DNA from: Zizania palustris
Lineage: Eukaryota > Streptophyta > Magnoliopsida > Poales > Poaceae
NCBI GenBank assembly: GCA_019279435.1
Contig: JAAALK010000289.1
Span: 92,349,023-92,413,022 of the forward strand
DNA: 64,000 bases
Direction of reading: 5' to 3'
How positions within the stretch are numbered: position 1 is the first letter of the stretch; every line of letters starts with the position of its first letter. A program made the translations under genes and the position numbers. Shown here piece after piece: positions 23,140-35,200 of the stretch. The notes beneath the pieces were generated by a model. It searched no databases, had not been told where the DNA came from, and saw nothing but the letters and a program-made list of their open reading frames with translations.

Positions 23140-23480
23140 CAGACCTAGTGCTCGGGACTCGAGCCTGGGGCACTTTGGGTCGGGTGCTCGATACCCAAAC
23201 ATAGGGAGCATCGAGCTGGAGCTCGGAACCTAGATATAGGCTGCATCGAGCCGGAGCTCGGAACCCGGATATAGGGCGCATCGAGTCGAAGCTCGGAACC
23301 CGAACAATGGTGCTTTGAGCCGGAGCTCGGAACCCTGAGGTGGGGTGTTTCGAGCCGGAGCTCAGAACCCAAAATGGGGTGCTTCGTGCTAGAGCTCAGA
23401 ACCCTTCGATGGGGTGCTTCGAGCCGGAGCTCGGAACCCTTCGATGGGGTGCTTCGAGCCGGTGCTCAGAACCCTTCAAG
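23140..23480. repeat. tandem array of about 42-bp units between B antisense gene and pol
   Basis: Eight or nine degenerate units carry the shared core GAGCCGGAGCTCGGAACCC followed by a variable spacer and GGGGTGCTTC. The array sits between the 3' ends of two converging genes, as does the different array of A at 36275-36660. Confidence 0.85.
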
Positions 23481-23606
23481 TTTGCTGGGATTACGCCTAG
23501 TACCGTAGTGCGTCCACTTTGGTAGAACATTTCGCCGGATTTTATTATTGAAGCTAAGAAATCAAGTACATCAAAAAATAAAAAAGTCGAAATGGATTAC
23601 ATCAAA

Positions 23607-26600
23607 TCACGCAAAATAGCGCTTCAGATGCTCCGCATGCCAAGTGTGCTTCAGATCTTCGCCTTCTAGAGTAGCAAGATGGTAGGACCCCAGTCGTCTA
23701 GAGCCGACGACGATGTATGGACCTTCCCACTTATTGCCCAACTTCGTGGGGGCGACGACCGCTTGAAGGACGAGATGCCTTGGCTTGAACTCGCTTTTCT
23801 TTACTTTGGGGTCGTACCATGCTTTCGTCTGTTTTTGATACATGGAAAGGTTGGCGATGGCTCGGAGCCACGATTCTTCCATGAGATCGAGGGAGATGGC
23901 ACGCCCTTGATTGGCTTCTAGAGTCGTGACCCGCAGGGAGCCAGCCCGGAGCTCCGTCGGCGTCATTGCTTCGTCTTCGAACAACAGCCGGAAGGGGGTG
24001 AATCTGGTTGCTTGGGAAGGGGTGGTCCAGATAGACCACAAAATATTGGGAAACTCTTCGGGCCATATGCCCTTAGCCAAACCCACGATACGCTTGTTGA
24101 GGCCAGAAAGTATATGCCCGTTGGCTCGTTCAAACTGAGTACTTGAAAGTACTTGAAAGTACTTGCATCAAACTGAGTGCCATTATCCAACGTGAGATGC
24201 TTGGGCACTCCGAACCGGCAGACGATGTTTTGCCAAAAGAACTTCTAGACGCTTCGGGAGGTGATGGTGGTCAACAGCTTGGCTTCGACCCACTTGGAGA
24301 AGTATTCAACGGCGACGACGACAAAGCATAGGTTGCCCTTAGCTCTGAGAAACGGATTGATGAGGTCCATCCCCCATCGGGCTAGAGGCCAGACAGGCGC
24401 GATGATTTGCAGGGTGGTGGGAGGCTGATGGCTCCACCGCCCATCCATTGGCACCCGTGACAGGTGTGCACCAGATCTTCAGCATCAGTGACAATAGTGG
24501 GCCAATACATGCCCTAACGGAGAGTTTTTTGGGTGAGGGCCCGAGGGTCCATATGGCTACCACACAAGCCTTCGTGAATTTCCCAGAGCATCTACTTCCC
24601 GTCGAGACGAGAGATGCATTGAAGCAGCAGGGAATAGACACCCTATTGGTAGAGTACTCCGTTGATGACCTGATAAGATCTCGCACGGAGCTGAAGTCGT
24701 GAAAGCTCGGTACCAGGCTTGATTTCCACCTCGCCTTTGAGTAGCTGTAGGATGGGCTCCCGACAATCACCGTCGACCGTACAAAGGACCTCGGCTAGTT
24801 TCGAGGATGCTAGAGGATCTGTTGGAACTTGGGTCGGGGTGCTTCCTCGGAGAGAGGCAGATGGCTTGGCGAGTTCCTCGAAGAAAGTAGTGGGAGGAAG
24901 GGCTTGACCGCGTGCGCCGGCCTTAGCAAGGATATCAGCCTGGTAATTTTCGCTTCTTGGAATGCTTTGGACGGAAATTCCTTTAAAAGTTGCCTCGAGC
25001 TTCCTAACGGCCTCGAGGTATGCGTCAAGATCAGGATGTCGAGCTTGAAAACTCTTGTCCACGTGCTCGGCCATGACTTGAGAGTCGGTCTTGACGATCA
25101 CTCTAGCAGCCCCGAGCGCATGCGCCTTGCGGAGGCCTAGCAACACTTCCTCATACTTAGCAACGTTGTTTGTAGCCTTAAAGTTCAACCGGACGGAGTA
25201 TAATGCTTGTTGACCTGAGGGAGAAACAATGACTGCCCCTGCGCCTACTCCCGAGGCTTGGTAAGCATTGTCTGGATAAATAGTCTACACCCCTTCGCTA
25301 GCTTTATCGGGGATGTGGCCTGCCACCGGTGTCCATTCGGTGACAAAATCTGCGAGGATTTGAGACTTAATGGTAGTCCGGGCCACGAAAGTGATGCCAA
25401 ACGGAGCAAGTTCCACTTCCCACTTGCCAATCCTTCCAGTAGCATCCTTATTCTAGAACATGTCGCCCAGAGGGTATGCGGTTGGGATGACTATGTCGTG
25501 GGCCAGAAAGTAGTGTCGCAGCATCCGGGAGGCCATGACGAGGGCGTATGACACTTTTTCGAGCTCGGTGTACCGAGTTTTTGCTCTGGAGAGGGCTTCG
25601 GACACAAAGTACACTGGTCACTAAATCAATTTTCCATCAGCTTCGTCTTCCTGAATTAACGTCGTGCTCGCCGCACAGTCCGTGGCGGCGAGATAGACGA
25701 GAAGGGGATTGCCACTCTGGGGTGTAGCGAGGGTAATAAGATTGACGAGGTATTCCTTTATGCCGTCGAAGCAGTTTTGACATTCAGGAATCCATTCAAA
25801 GTCCTTGGATCCCCGCAGCGCCTTGAATATAGGTAGACTTCGCTCGGCTGACCTGGCTAGGAAGCAGCTGAGAGCTGCGAGGCGCCCAGCCAACTTCTGA
25901 GCTTGCTTCAAGTTCTAGGGAGGGGCCATGTTCTGAAGCGCGGTTACTTGGGTTGGGCTGGCTTCGATACCTCGACTGGAAAATAGATAACCGAGCAGCT
26001 TTCTAGCCCAGGCTCCGAAGATGCAATTCTCTGGGTTAAGGCGAATCCCGCACCTCCGGAGGCTATCAAATGTTTCCGCTATATCCGAGCTATGACAGTG
26101 CTTATCCGTGCTTTTGATGATGATATCATCCATGTAAGCTTCGATATTGCGACCGATCTGGTGACCCAGGGCTTTGGATATCAACCTGGAGCAGGTGGCC
26201 CCAGCATTCCGGAGGCCGAAAGGCATCCGCACATAGCAGAATACTCCGGAGGGAGTAATGAAGCTTGTCTTAACTTGATATTCCTGCTTCAGCCAAATCT
26301 GATGATACCCGGAGTATGCGTCGAGGAAGCTGAGGAGCTCAGAACCCGCCATCGAGTCGACCAATTAGTCTATGCGAGGCATGGGGTAGGGGTCACAGGG
26401 GCAAGCTTTATTCAAAGATGTGAAATCGATACACATGCGCCATTTGCCAGATGTTTTCTTCTGGACGAACACAGGGTTTGACAACCATTTTGTATGACTG
26501 ATTCCCAAATTACCCTAGCCCTGAGCAGCTTTTCTACCTCGATCTTAGGGAGATCAGCTCATTCGGAGGATAGCTTGTGGAGTCCCTGGTGCATTGGGCG

Positions 26601-29085
26601 AGCCTTCGGGTTGACTGCTAGGGAGTTCTAGATGATGGAGCGGTCAACGCCCGATATGTCTTCCTCGGACCACACAAAGTTGTCCAGGTTGCTTCGGACG
26701 ACTTCTTCGAGTTGCTTTATTACCTCTAGCTCTAGGACTCCTCCGAACTGGATAGGGTACTCCTTCCCATCCTAGATCAGGATCCTTGTGACGACCTCCC
26801 CCTCCGAATGAGGTTTGGCATTGAGCCCTTTGGGGGGCCCATCGTGGAGCAGGCGAATGTTGCTGACGCCAGAAAGTTCGGCCTCCTTTGAGCTCCCTCG
26901 AACGCTGTGGACATGTCTTGGCTCCAAAGGTGCCGAGTGGCCGTACTCCACCCGCCGAGTCGCAACCTAATCACCGAAGACTGATAGAACCTCTCTAGGG
27001 GTTGGCATCTTGAGGCACAAATAGTTCTGGTGTGATATGGCTTCGAAGCGGTTGAGCATACCCCTCTCGAAGATGGCGTTGTAGGCCTGCGGGGTGTCGA
27101 CGACGTCGAAGATGATCTCCTCGCTGCAGGACAAGGGAGCTTATCCGAAGGTCACCTCCAGCCCAATATGGCCGAGGGCGTCGAGGGGTGGTCCTATGAA
27201 ACCCTGTAGCGGCCGGGAAGCCGACAACAGGTGCTTCTGAGAGAGGCACAACTGATCGAAGGCCTGCACGAAAATGATGTCAGCAGAACTACCTCCGTCA
27301 ACTAAGATGCGATGCACCTCAACACCAGCAATATCCACTGAAATGACGAGGGGATCAGCATGCGGGAATTTGACGCCGGCAGCATCGTCGGTGGTGAAGG
27401 AGATGGGAACATGGGACCGCTCGGGAAGCGTGGTGAAGATGGAAGTCCCGATATGCCTGACTTTTCAGACATACTCTCTTCGCTGCCGCTTCGACATAGC
27501 CCCTAGAGCTCTGCCTCTGGAAATAGGCAGGACAACCCGCTTCCCCCAGTCTGCCCCATCTTCAAGTTTGGGAACTGGGAACCTGACAACCTCCGGAATA
27601 AGCCCCGAAGCTCCTGGCTCGTCACGGTGCCTGACCACCTGAACGGAGTCAGTGCGAGATATAGGAGGCGCTTTATCGGAGGAGCCGCGGCCGGAGCTTC
27701 GCTCAATGTGGTCATTTCGGATGGTGAGGATGGTACGACAAGAGTCGGTGTCGTGGCTCCGGTTCTCGCCATGAACACTGCAGTAGAAGGTCGCTCCCCC
27801 CGGAGCTGCCTTGTAGTTGCTTTAGCTCCGGAGGGACGCCCTCCACCTGTAGTGTGCTGATGCTTGGTGGGGCCCCTCAGGGTAATACTGAGGACTTCTC
27901 CACAAAGATGCTTCCGCCCTCACCGGGAATCCCGATGGCGAAGATCTGGAGCAGGGCCGGAGGGTGCTTAATACACCTTGACGCTCGGAGCCTGCATAGG
28001 GGCAATCATTGTCTGGCGATGCAGCTGGCCTTCTTTGGACCGAGCATACTCCTCAAAGTACGTCATGAGCTGGGCCACCGAGGATATCGGCTTTTGGTGG
28101 AGCTTGTCGAGGAGGCCTGGGTTGGTGACACCTTCCCGAGCAGCATCGATGATGGAGGAGGCTCACAACCCCTTGATCTATGCTTTGGTGTGTGCGAAGC
28201 GATGCGAATACTGCCACATCGTCTCTCTGGGCTACTGCTTTACTTGAAAAAGACCCCCGGTGGACATCGAGGCCACGAAGGTCCCTTGAAAGTTTTTGAC
28301 GAACTTCATTTTAAGTTGGTCCCATGACCTCATGGTCCCTGGCCTCAATGACCAGAACCATCTTAGAGAAATCCCCTTGAGAGCAAAAGGAAAACACTTT
28401 GCCATTGTGTCTCGGCTTCCCTCGCAGGCTTCTATCGCCAAGGCGTACGAGCGAGAGAACACTCTAGGGTCAGATTCTCCAGAGTACTTGGGGAGCTTCG
28501 CGGTGCGGAACTTCGAGTCGAATCGCATCCTTTGCAGGTCGGGGTGCAACGGAGACTCCTCATCGTAGGACGCATTCTCCTACTCCCCTTGATCTTCATC
28601 ATCACTTACCGCGACGGCCGTGACCCCCAGTGCCCTGGAGGGCTCGGGGGGGGGGGGGGAGCCAAGCTTCCTGGCACCATTGGGCCAACTCGGTCTTCAG
28701 CCTCGCATTTTCGGTGGCTAGAGCATCGGCTTGGCTCCTGCTACCTCCGGAGGCTGTCTGTGGGTCCTGCGAGCGGATGTAGTTGGTTCAGAGGGCTATG
28801 GCTGGGGGGCTGCCAGGGAGATGCAGCCCAAAGAGCCCCTCCTGAGACGCTGGGTATTCCCCGAGGCTGGCCCAACTGAGCCGGTGGGATCCCGCACCTC
28901 CGGCGCCCCTCCTGGGGCCTGGCCTGGCCCCACGCTCGACACCTCGGGGGGGCTGATGATGGGGGGCACGTAGGAGGATTGGGTCCAATGGCCGGGATGG
29001 GCCCTATCCCGGCGGTGCAGGCCGATCACTGGAGGGGGGCCGTGCTCGCACCCTTCCTACCCAACATGCTTCTTCTTAGGTGGAT
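23607..29085 (-). pseudogene. gag-pol: B gag-pol, multiply broken
   Basis: The gene is collinear with the intact A polyprotein. Gag is best seen at 28232-28549 (SYALAIEACEGSRDT, WFWSLRPG). Protease is at 27141-27338 (ILVDGGSSADIIF) and RT at 25915-26364 (LLSFLDAYSGYHQIW, AYMDDIIIKS). The degenerate first RNase H is at 25621-25911, the archaeal-type RNase H at 24643-25188 (KTDSQVMAEHVDKSF), and integrase at 24245-24454 plus 23607-24086 (LHTW-like end HTWHAEHLKRYFA). At least six frame breaks separate these blocks. The start codon aligned to A reads ATC rather than ATG. A G run of ten or more at about 28648-28658 is a likely slippage site. Confidence 0.85.
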
Positions 29086-29134
29086 GTAGAGGACGCTAGC
29101 TTCTTGGACTAGGATCCCCACGGACGGTGCCAAC

Positions 29135-29434
29135 TGTTGGAGCAGCGGACTAGACCAACAGGTTTAGGAATGTTTATGGAATGAGAAGCTCAGATCAAAG
29201 TGTGTTCTTGGATCAAGTGTCTTGTTCTTTACAACTCAGGGAGGGGGAGTATTTATAGGGGAGCCCTACTGGGGTCCGTTACTTCCAAAATTCCTCTGAT
29301 AGTAGTACTGCCCACAGCAGCCCCATAGTACAGATAAGAAGTGTAGCCCTATAGTACAGACAAGAAGTGTAGCCATGACAACGTATCAACCATTCCGAGC
29401 ATGGCAGCAGTGCCAGACGCTGCGCAAATGATCG
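29135..29434 (-). repeat. 5' LTR of B, truncated
   Basis: It starts TGTTGGAGCAGCGG and matches the first 300 or so bases of 20287-20903, then stops after CAAATGATCGC. The other half of the LTR is missing. A reversed PBS (CCCCACGGACGGTGCCAAC) precedes it at 29116-29134. Confidence 0.82.
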
Positions 29435-30126
29435 CATCACAATAAGTTAAATTAGAACTACTAGCACAAGAAATAATTAACAAAAATTTATAGAAAAATC
29501 ATATTATTGTTTTTGACTCTATTTTTAGTTATTATCAAATAAATGTAAAGCCATCATCAAAAATCTAGGTTGCGACACTCGATCGATAACATGTATCTTT
29601 ATAGTTTTTTAATTCTCAAAAAATCAAATAAAGTATAAAAAAGACGGGACATGTCATGTTGTTACGATATGATCCATAGATGATGTGATAAAAATTAAAT
29701 GTTTTTCGAGAAAAAATCATATAGGGCGTTAAGAAACGTGAGATTCTCTAGGGATGAATTAGGTTTTAGAAATGAAATGAGTCAGGTTTGAAAGCAAAAT
29801 CGATAGTTGAATCTTCCTTTGAACTTGAAACTTTTTGTACAATCAAAATACAACACAACTATTCTAATTGCAAAAATTGGTATTTTTCTGCCTCAATTTA
29901 CTATTTTTATTTCATTAAGTGTATTTCTGCGATTTAAAGGGAAATAAGTGTGGCGCATCAGGGATTATCTAACTTCTGTTGCTTAATATGTTGAGAAAGT
30001 GTTGATAGCTTAGTGGTGCGGGGTGCTCTGTTTGGGACGTGCGGTTTGAGGTTCGAGCCCACAACCATTTTTTTTATTTTTTGTTGTTATGTACTTTTTA
30101 AATTTTTCAGCACTTTTTTATTGATG
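29435..30126. repeat. AT-rich host repeat, right copy
   Basis: It aligns in the same orientation with 19477-20165, with scattered substitutions and small indels (for example GTTGTTACGATATGATCC in both). No ORF is present. It ends where the LTR of G begins. Confidence 0.75.
29990..30126 (+). repeat. tRNA-derived SINE-like segment, right copy
   Basis: A box TAGCTTAGTGG lies at 30006-30016 and B box GGTTCGAGCC at 30050-30059, followed by a T-rich tail. It lacks the second B-box-like unit of the left copy. Confidence 0.4.
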
Positions 30127-30846
30127 TGTTGATAGCAAAAAATGGCATTAATGAACGAAATTGTTAAAATATCAATTTTGGTAATTTTGGGCCAAAAATA
30201 TGCAACTCCTGCTACAGGCTGAAGCCCTGAAGTGCTGGAGGCCCATTTGCATGAGGCCTCGGTGCCTTTCAGCGGCGTGCTTCGTAGGCTGGGCTTGGCC
30301 CAAGGGCCCTTCGGCGGCCTGCTTCACCGAAGCTTTGGCCTAAGTAGCCCACTTCGGCGGGCCTACCGAAGGCCCACTTTGGGTAGCCTTTAGATAGGAG
30401 TTTGATACAAATTCATGTTGTTTTTTATCTCTAATGTTGATTAGGCTGAATCTTATCAGATTAGAGTTAAAGATAAGAAGACTAGCCTCTATAAATACCG
30501 GGATGAGGCCAATTCATAGGACCCCCCTCACGAACACAAATCAACTCTTCAAATCCTAGTTTGAACCGTACCTTTCCTTTCTTTACATTCCACATTAGAT
30601 CAGTATACCTTCGTTGGTTTGCGTTGGAAGCCCTCCGTCGGGCACGCCGTAATTGTGGTAAGCTGATTCAGCTATGAATCATCTGTTAATCTACGTAACA
30701 GATTGCTATCACATTCTTAGCTCGCTTGTGAACCATCTGTTAATCTACGTAACAGATTGCTACCCTTCGTTTTGTATACTGTAACACTTGGTAATTCGGT
30801 ATCTAGGCCCAATTGGCACTTGATCTTCGTTTTGTTATAGGTTTCA
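30127..30846 (+). repeat. candidate 5' LTR of unrecognised element G
   Basis: TGTTGATAGC opens at the exact place where similarity to the left host repeat stops. TATAAATA lies near 30490-30497. A PBS-like TTGGAGCCCCCTTTGCC follows at 30850. The 3' border at GGTTTCA is a guess, since no second LTR is in the window. A segment of about 30 bases containing a perfect hairpin is duplicated within it (30681-30757). Confidence 0.5.
30681..30757 (+). repeat. duplicated hairpin in G LTR
   Basis: ATCTGTTA, seven bases, then TAACAGAT gives an 8-bp perfect stem. It occurs at 30681-30703 and again, identical, at 30735-30757, downstream of the TATA box. Confidence 0.85.
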
Positions 30847-31256
30847 CCTTTGGAGCCCCCTTTGCCGATGGTTTACAGAGCTAGGAAGCTGGTTTAAGAG
30901 GTTGCCAGAACACCCTTCGGTAGGACTTCGCTTCGTCTGTCTATGCCAGATCTGTCACGCTGTTGTCGGTCGGGTTGAATCCCACATACCGGAGCTGCTT
31001 CGCATCAGAGCCGTTTCGCGCCGGGGTTGCAGCAGAATGCTCCGCATAGGACTTTGTCGCGCCAGCGCTCCGCATCAGGCTACGTTGCACCGGCGCCTAG
31101 CATTGTATTTTGTCATGTCAGAGGCTTCACACCGAACCCTATCAGTTGAACGTGATTTATCATCGTGATCTGTTCAGAGCATGTCTTCGGCCAGATCAAT
31201 CTGAACGCAGAAGGTTACCATCGGCGCATACTTCGCATCAAATGCCTAAGGACCCC
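30847..31256 (+). other. internal region of G, left of element A
   Basis: No ORF with a recognisable domain is present. Short motifs such as GCTCCGCAT and CTTCGCATCA recur. The sequence continues on the other side of A at 42820-42945, where copia H cuts it off. The last five bases (31252-31256, ACCCC) are the target-site duplication of A. Confidence 0.5.
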
Positions 31257-31751
31257 TGTTGGCGTAAAAGATTACGCTAACAGGTTTCTGTAGAAAAGAA
31301 ACTAACAAACGAAGTGTTTGCGAAGCAAACTGTTCTAAGCCTCCGAAAGGATAATAGCTTAGAATAGTTCGAAAGTGTGTATTGAATCACTTATGATCGG
31401 TCCCTATTACAGGGTGAAATGGGGGGTATTTATAGGCCCAAACATTAAGGAAAAGACCTATTTACCCCTCTATTACAACCGACATTAAGGAAACTATTCG
31501 GTTTCCTTAATAGGGCTAAAATGGTAAAAGACTAATCTAATAGGATAGAAGATAAGTCTTCCATCTTAGCTGGCAGAAAAGATCTTGAAGGGCTTTGGTT
31601 CGAAGACATACTTCGAACCAGTGTCTGTCTTCGGGCTTCGAACCAGGTTCCGAGCATCTTCGAAGAAGGTCTTCGAACAACCTTCGAATTGATTGGCTGT
31701 CTTTATGCTGCTTCGGCAATAACCCCGAAGATGAGATATTTTCCCCCAACA
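31257..31751 (-). repeat. 3' LTR of A
   Basis: Plus-strand ends are TGTTGGCGTAAAAG and TTTTCCCCCAACA. The reversed TATA box (TATTTATA) is at 31427-31434. The polypurine tract AGGGGCTAC (reversed GTAGCCCCT) follows at 31752-31760. The CTTCGAA-rich stretch at 31600-31690 lies in U3. Confidence 0.95.
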
Positions 31752-32079
31752 GTAGCCCCTCGAATACGCTTCTCCGTTTGACCTGTAACGTTAGGAGAGC
31801 AGTATACGGAAAGAAAAGATAACCAATCATAGGGGTTATTGATTTTTGTTTTATCTTCGAAATACACGAAGACATGAACTTCGAATCAGTCATAGAGTAA
31901 TTACTTTTCGAACCATCTTAGAACTGACTCAGGAAGTTCGAAAGTCTTTTTAGACTTAGAAAATATAGCCGTTAGTTTCTGTTTCTAACGGAGTTATACG
32001 AAGCGTTATTTTCGGAGGAAAATAACAGGCGGGAATGCGAAAAGGCAGAGCCCAAACGGTAACAAACGGAAAGATAGAC

Positions 32080-32087
32080 TATAAATA
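32080..32087 (+). promoter_or_regulatory. TATA box of A antisense gene
   Basis: TATAAATA lies 149 bases before the ATG at 32229, with no upstream ATG in a long frame. Element M has the same octamer exactly 149 bases before its ATG although the sequences between differ, which argues for a real internal promoter. Confidence 0.7.
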
Positions 32088-32228
32088 AAGAACTCCAGAA
32101 CTTACTCGATTACCTTTTCACTGCTTGTTCCCAGTCAAAAGCCTTTTGAGCCTTTTGAGTTCTTGAGCCCTAGCTTTCAAGTTCTAGAGTCCTAGTCCCC
32201 ACTCTCTCAGATCGATCCAGTCATTGCG

Positions 32229-35200
32229 ATGGTGAAGACCAAAGGGTCTGCACCTCCTTCGACCTTGGCTCGTCAACAAGCGGCTGCGGCAGCGGCAGCG
32301 GCAACAGTGACGGCGACGCCTTCGATCCAGGCGACAACTTCCATGGCGGCAAAGGGAAAGAATCCCCAAATCGCCGATGATCAAGGTCTGTGCCCTCCAT
32401 CGACCAAATATCTGGACCAATCCTTTGGATTAGGACCTTCAACCTGCAAAAGAGATTCCCTGGCAATGGCAGTAGGAGGAAATATAGGTGCGGGAGTTAT
32501 GATTCGAAAACCAGGGAAAGAAGCAATCCCATCACCAAGACTCGGAGAAGTCGTAGTGTTCGAAGCTTTTTTCGAAGCAGGCTTGGGTCTCCCCGCTGTA
32601 GATTTCTTGGCTGAAGTCCTCGACTTGTTTCATGTAACCCTCCCCCAGCTGTCTCCGAATGCTGTAGCTAGATTAGCTATCTTCGAGTGGGCTTTGAGAG
32701 CCGAAGGTTGTGAGGGGAGGGCCGAAATCTTCGCAGCATTGCACAGAGCAACTTGTCAGCCGAAGACCTTCATAGGCTCCGGAGGTGAAAAAGTAGTGGT
32801 TGCCTTCGGAAGCATCAATTTTAGGCTTCGAGATGAATACGCTCTGCGATTCCCTGCCAAGGCCATCAATGCTAGATGGTATACTGATTGGGTGCTGAAA
32901 TGGTTCTATGCCGAAGTCGGGGCAAGCAATCCTCTGGCCGGACCTCTTAGAGAAATCCAGTTCCGAAAAGAAGCTTTGGTGTGTCCTGACGAAGGTCAAT
33001 TCGAAGCCCGTCTGAACTTGCTTGAAAAAGTTAGCCGAAGACTCAGTATGCGGGACTTGGCCGAAGAGTTCATCGGTCTTCAAATTCCTCCGTTGATGGC
33101 TGACTGGCCTATTATCTTCGAAGATGATTCCGAAGGTGGTCTTCGCAGAATTAACTTGACTTCAAGTCCTACAGGTAACTTCGAAAACAACATGCATTAA
33201 ACATATTTACTTCGAAGAAAAACTGACTTGAATTATTTATGTTGTAGAATCTTCAGCCCCTGTCACTTCAGAACAGATTATAAGAGCTTCGGAAAAAATC
33301 TTGGGTGCTCCAACTCCGACCGAAAAAGAGTGGCGAATTAAGCTGGTTGGGAGTTGGGAAAGATTTAACAGAGTATGGGGAATGCTGAAACTCACTCCTC
33401 CCCCTCTGATGGATTGGGCGCCTTTAGAGAAAGGGCCTCAAAAAGGAAAGCTGAAGCTGGAACTTCGAGTTCAGCAAAAACTCCTGTGAAGAAGGTGGCT
33501 CGGAAGCCGAAGAACCTCGCACCTTTAGATCCTTTACCTTCGAGCTCAAGAGTTTCGGTTTCCGACTCTCAAGAAGAAATGGAAAGGTTACTTGTGCAGC
33601 TAATGGAAGAAAATGAAACTCAAAGGACTACACAAGCCGGAGTACCTGCAAACATACCGGAGTCCGAAGAAAATATTGATCAACCAAGGACTTCGGTAGT
33701 TCAAGAAGATGTAGCTCAGGACGAAGTTCCTGTGGATGAAAGTGGGGTTGAAGTCCCTATGGCTTCGATTCCCGAAGAAGCAGCAAGGACTACCCAGGAC
33801 GATGCTCCTGTAGTCCATGATTCAACGGCTGATTCAGATGAAGAATTAGCTTTCGATCCACCAATCAGTCCGACAACAACTCCTCCACGGACTGCCGAAG
33901 GTAGATTTCGAAGAACTTTTGTATTTATTTGAATTTTTATACTATGTATAATACTTTTGATTACTTTGCAGAACCCACTCCTATGGAAGAAGTCCGTCAA
34001 GAGGAAATAATTCCTGAACCTTCGACGACTTCGGAGCCAGCCCCAAGAGTTACTCAAAAGGGGCCTGGAAGAGGCAAAAGACAAATAGAGCCCCTGCCTG
34101 CTATAAGCTCCGAATCAACTCCGTCTGATTCAACAGACGAGAGCCAATCTTCCAGGGAGGCTCAAACTCCAGTGGCTCCGAAGGCCGCAGGCCAAAGCTC
34201 CGGTCCTTCATTGAACGAAGATGACCAAGAGGCAATAAGCATGCTCCCCTTGCTGGCTCCTTTCTTAGGGCAAACAACTGGTCTTCGGACTTTGCTCGAA
34301 CCTTTGGATCGAGCTAGTCGTGAGATAGGGGAGACCGAATTAGTGGCCATCCTGCGCAAGGCTGACAGGACGGAGCTTAATGCCATTATTGAACGCACAG
34401 CTTATCAGGTATGAAACAACTGCAAATTATTATAGAATTTATCTTCGAATGAATATTTACTTTGATTTTTACTTTGGCAGCAAACTGTCTTGGCCCGAGC
34501 TGCAAGTCTATGCAATGACGAAGAAATCGCTCGGCTTCGGGAAGAAAATAGCACTCTTCGAAGGAATTTTAACATCTCTGAAAGTCGAGGGACTCAAATG
34601 GACAATATAATATTAACAGAGCGAAGGGCTAGGCAAAGCTTGGAAGCTGTAAAGAAGGAGCTCGAAGCGGAAAGGATTGTGCTTCGAGCAGAAGTTGACA
34701 AACTGCGGGCGGAGCACGCTACTGCAGGGTCTAGGGTCGTCCGGCTTGAAGAGGAAGCTAGCCAATTGTTGACACAGAAAAACACTTTGACCACTGAGAA
34801 TGCTAGGCTTTCTGGGGTTTTGGACGAAGTTACTTCGGCGAAGGATGCGCTGAACGAAGATAAGTTGAGGTCTGAGAAGGTGGCTGCGGAGATTATGAAT
34901 CAGTTGTTAGAAGTCCTGGAGTACTTCGGTACTACTGGAATTCTCCCTTCTGATGATAACATCAGCCTTCTGCGCCGGTTGAAAAGGGTCCAAGGGGTGG
35001 CGAAGCAGATGAAGACAGCGGGCATTAGATACGGAGAACTCTCCGGACATGTGTCTGCTGTTGGTCTACTTCGCTATTACGAGGATTTGGGCCGGTCAAT
35101 AACTCCGGACGCAGGAAGAGGTCCAATCACCTTCGACGACGACCGACTTCTCAAACCTTCCGAAGGTGTAGCTGCTGCTTGGCGGGCCTTCCAAACTTCG

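Larger units (their letters stand above)
20287..29434 (-). mobile_element. Tat-lineage gypsy element B, old and decayed
   Basis: On the minus strand B has a 5' LTR (29135-29434, truncated), PBS, gag-pol (29085 to 23607), a tandem array, a gene in the opposite sense (21594-23069) and the 3' LTR (20287-20903). The archaeal-type RNase H and the antisense gene place it in Tat. Its LTR family (TGTTGGAGCAG) is different from A. Stops and frameshifts are found throughout. No target-site duplication can be assigned, because the right LTR stops short at about 29434 and runs straight into a second copy of the left flanking repeat. Confidence 0.87.

Noticed and set aside
28646..28660. Run of ten or more G in B gag
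   Set aside because: Noted as a slippage or assembly-error site; nothing suggests function, and the gene is already broken in many places.
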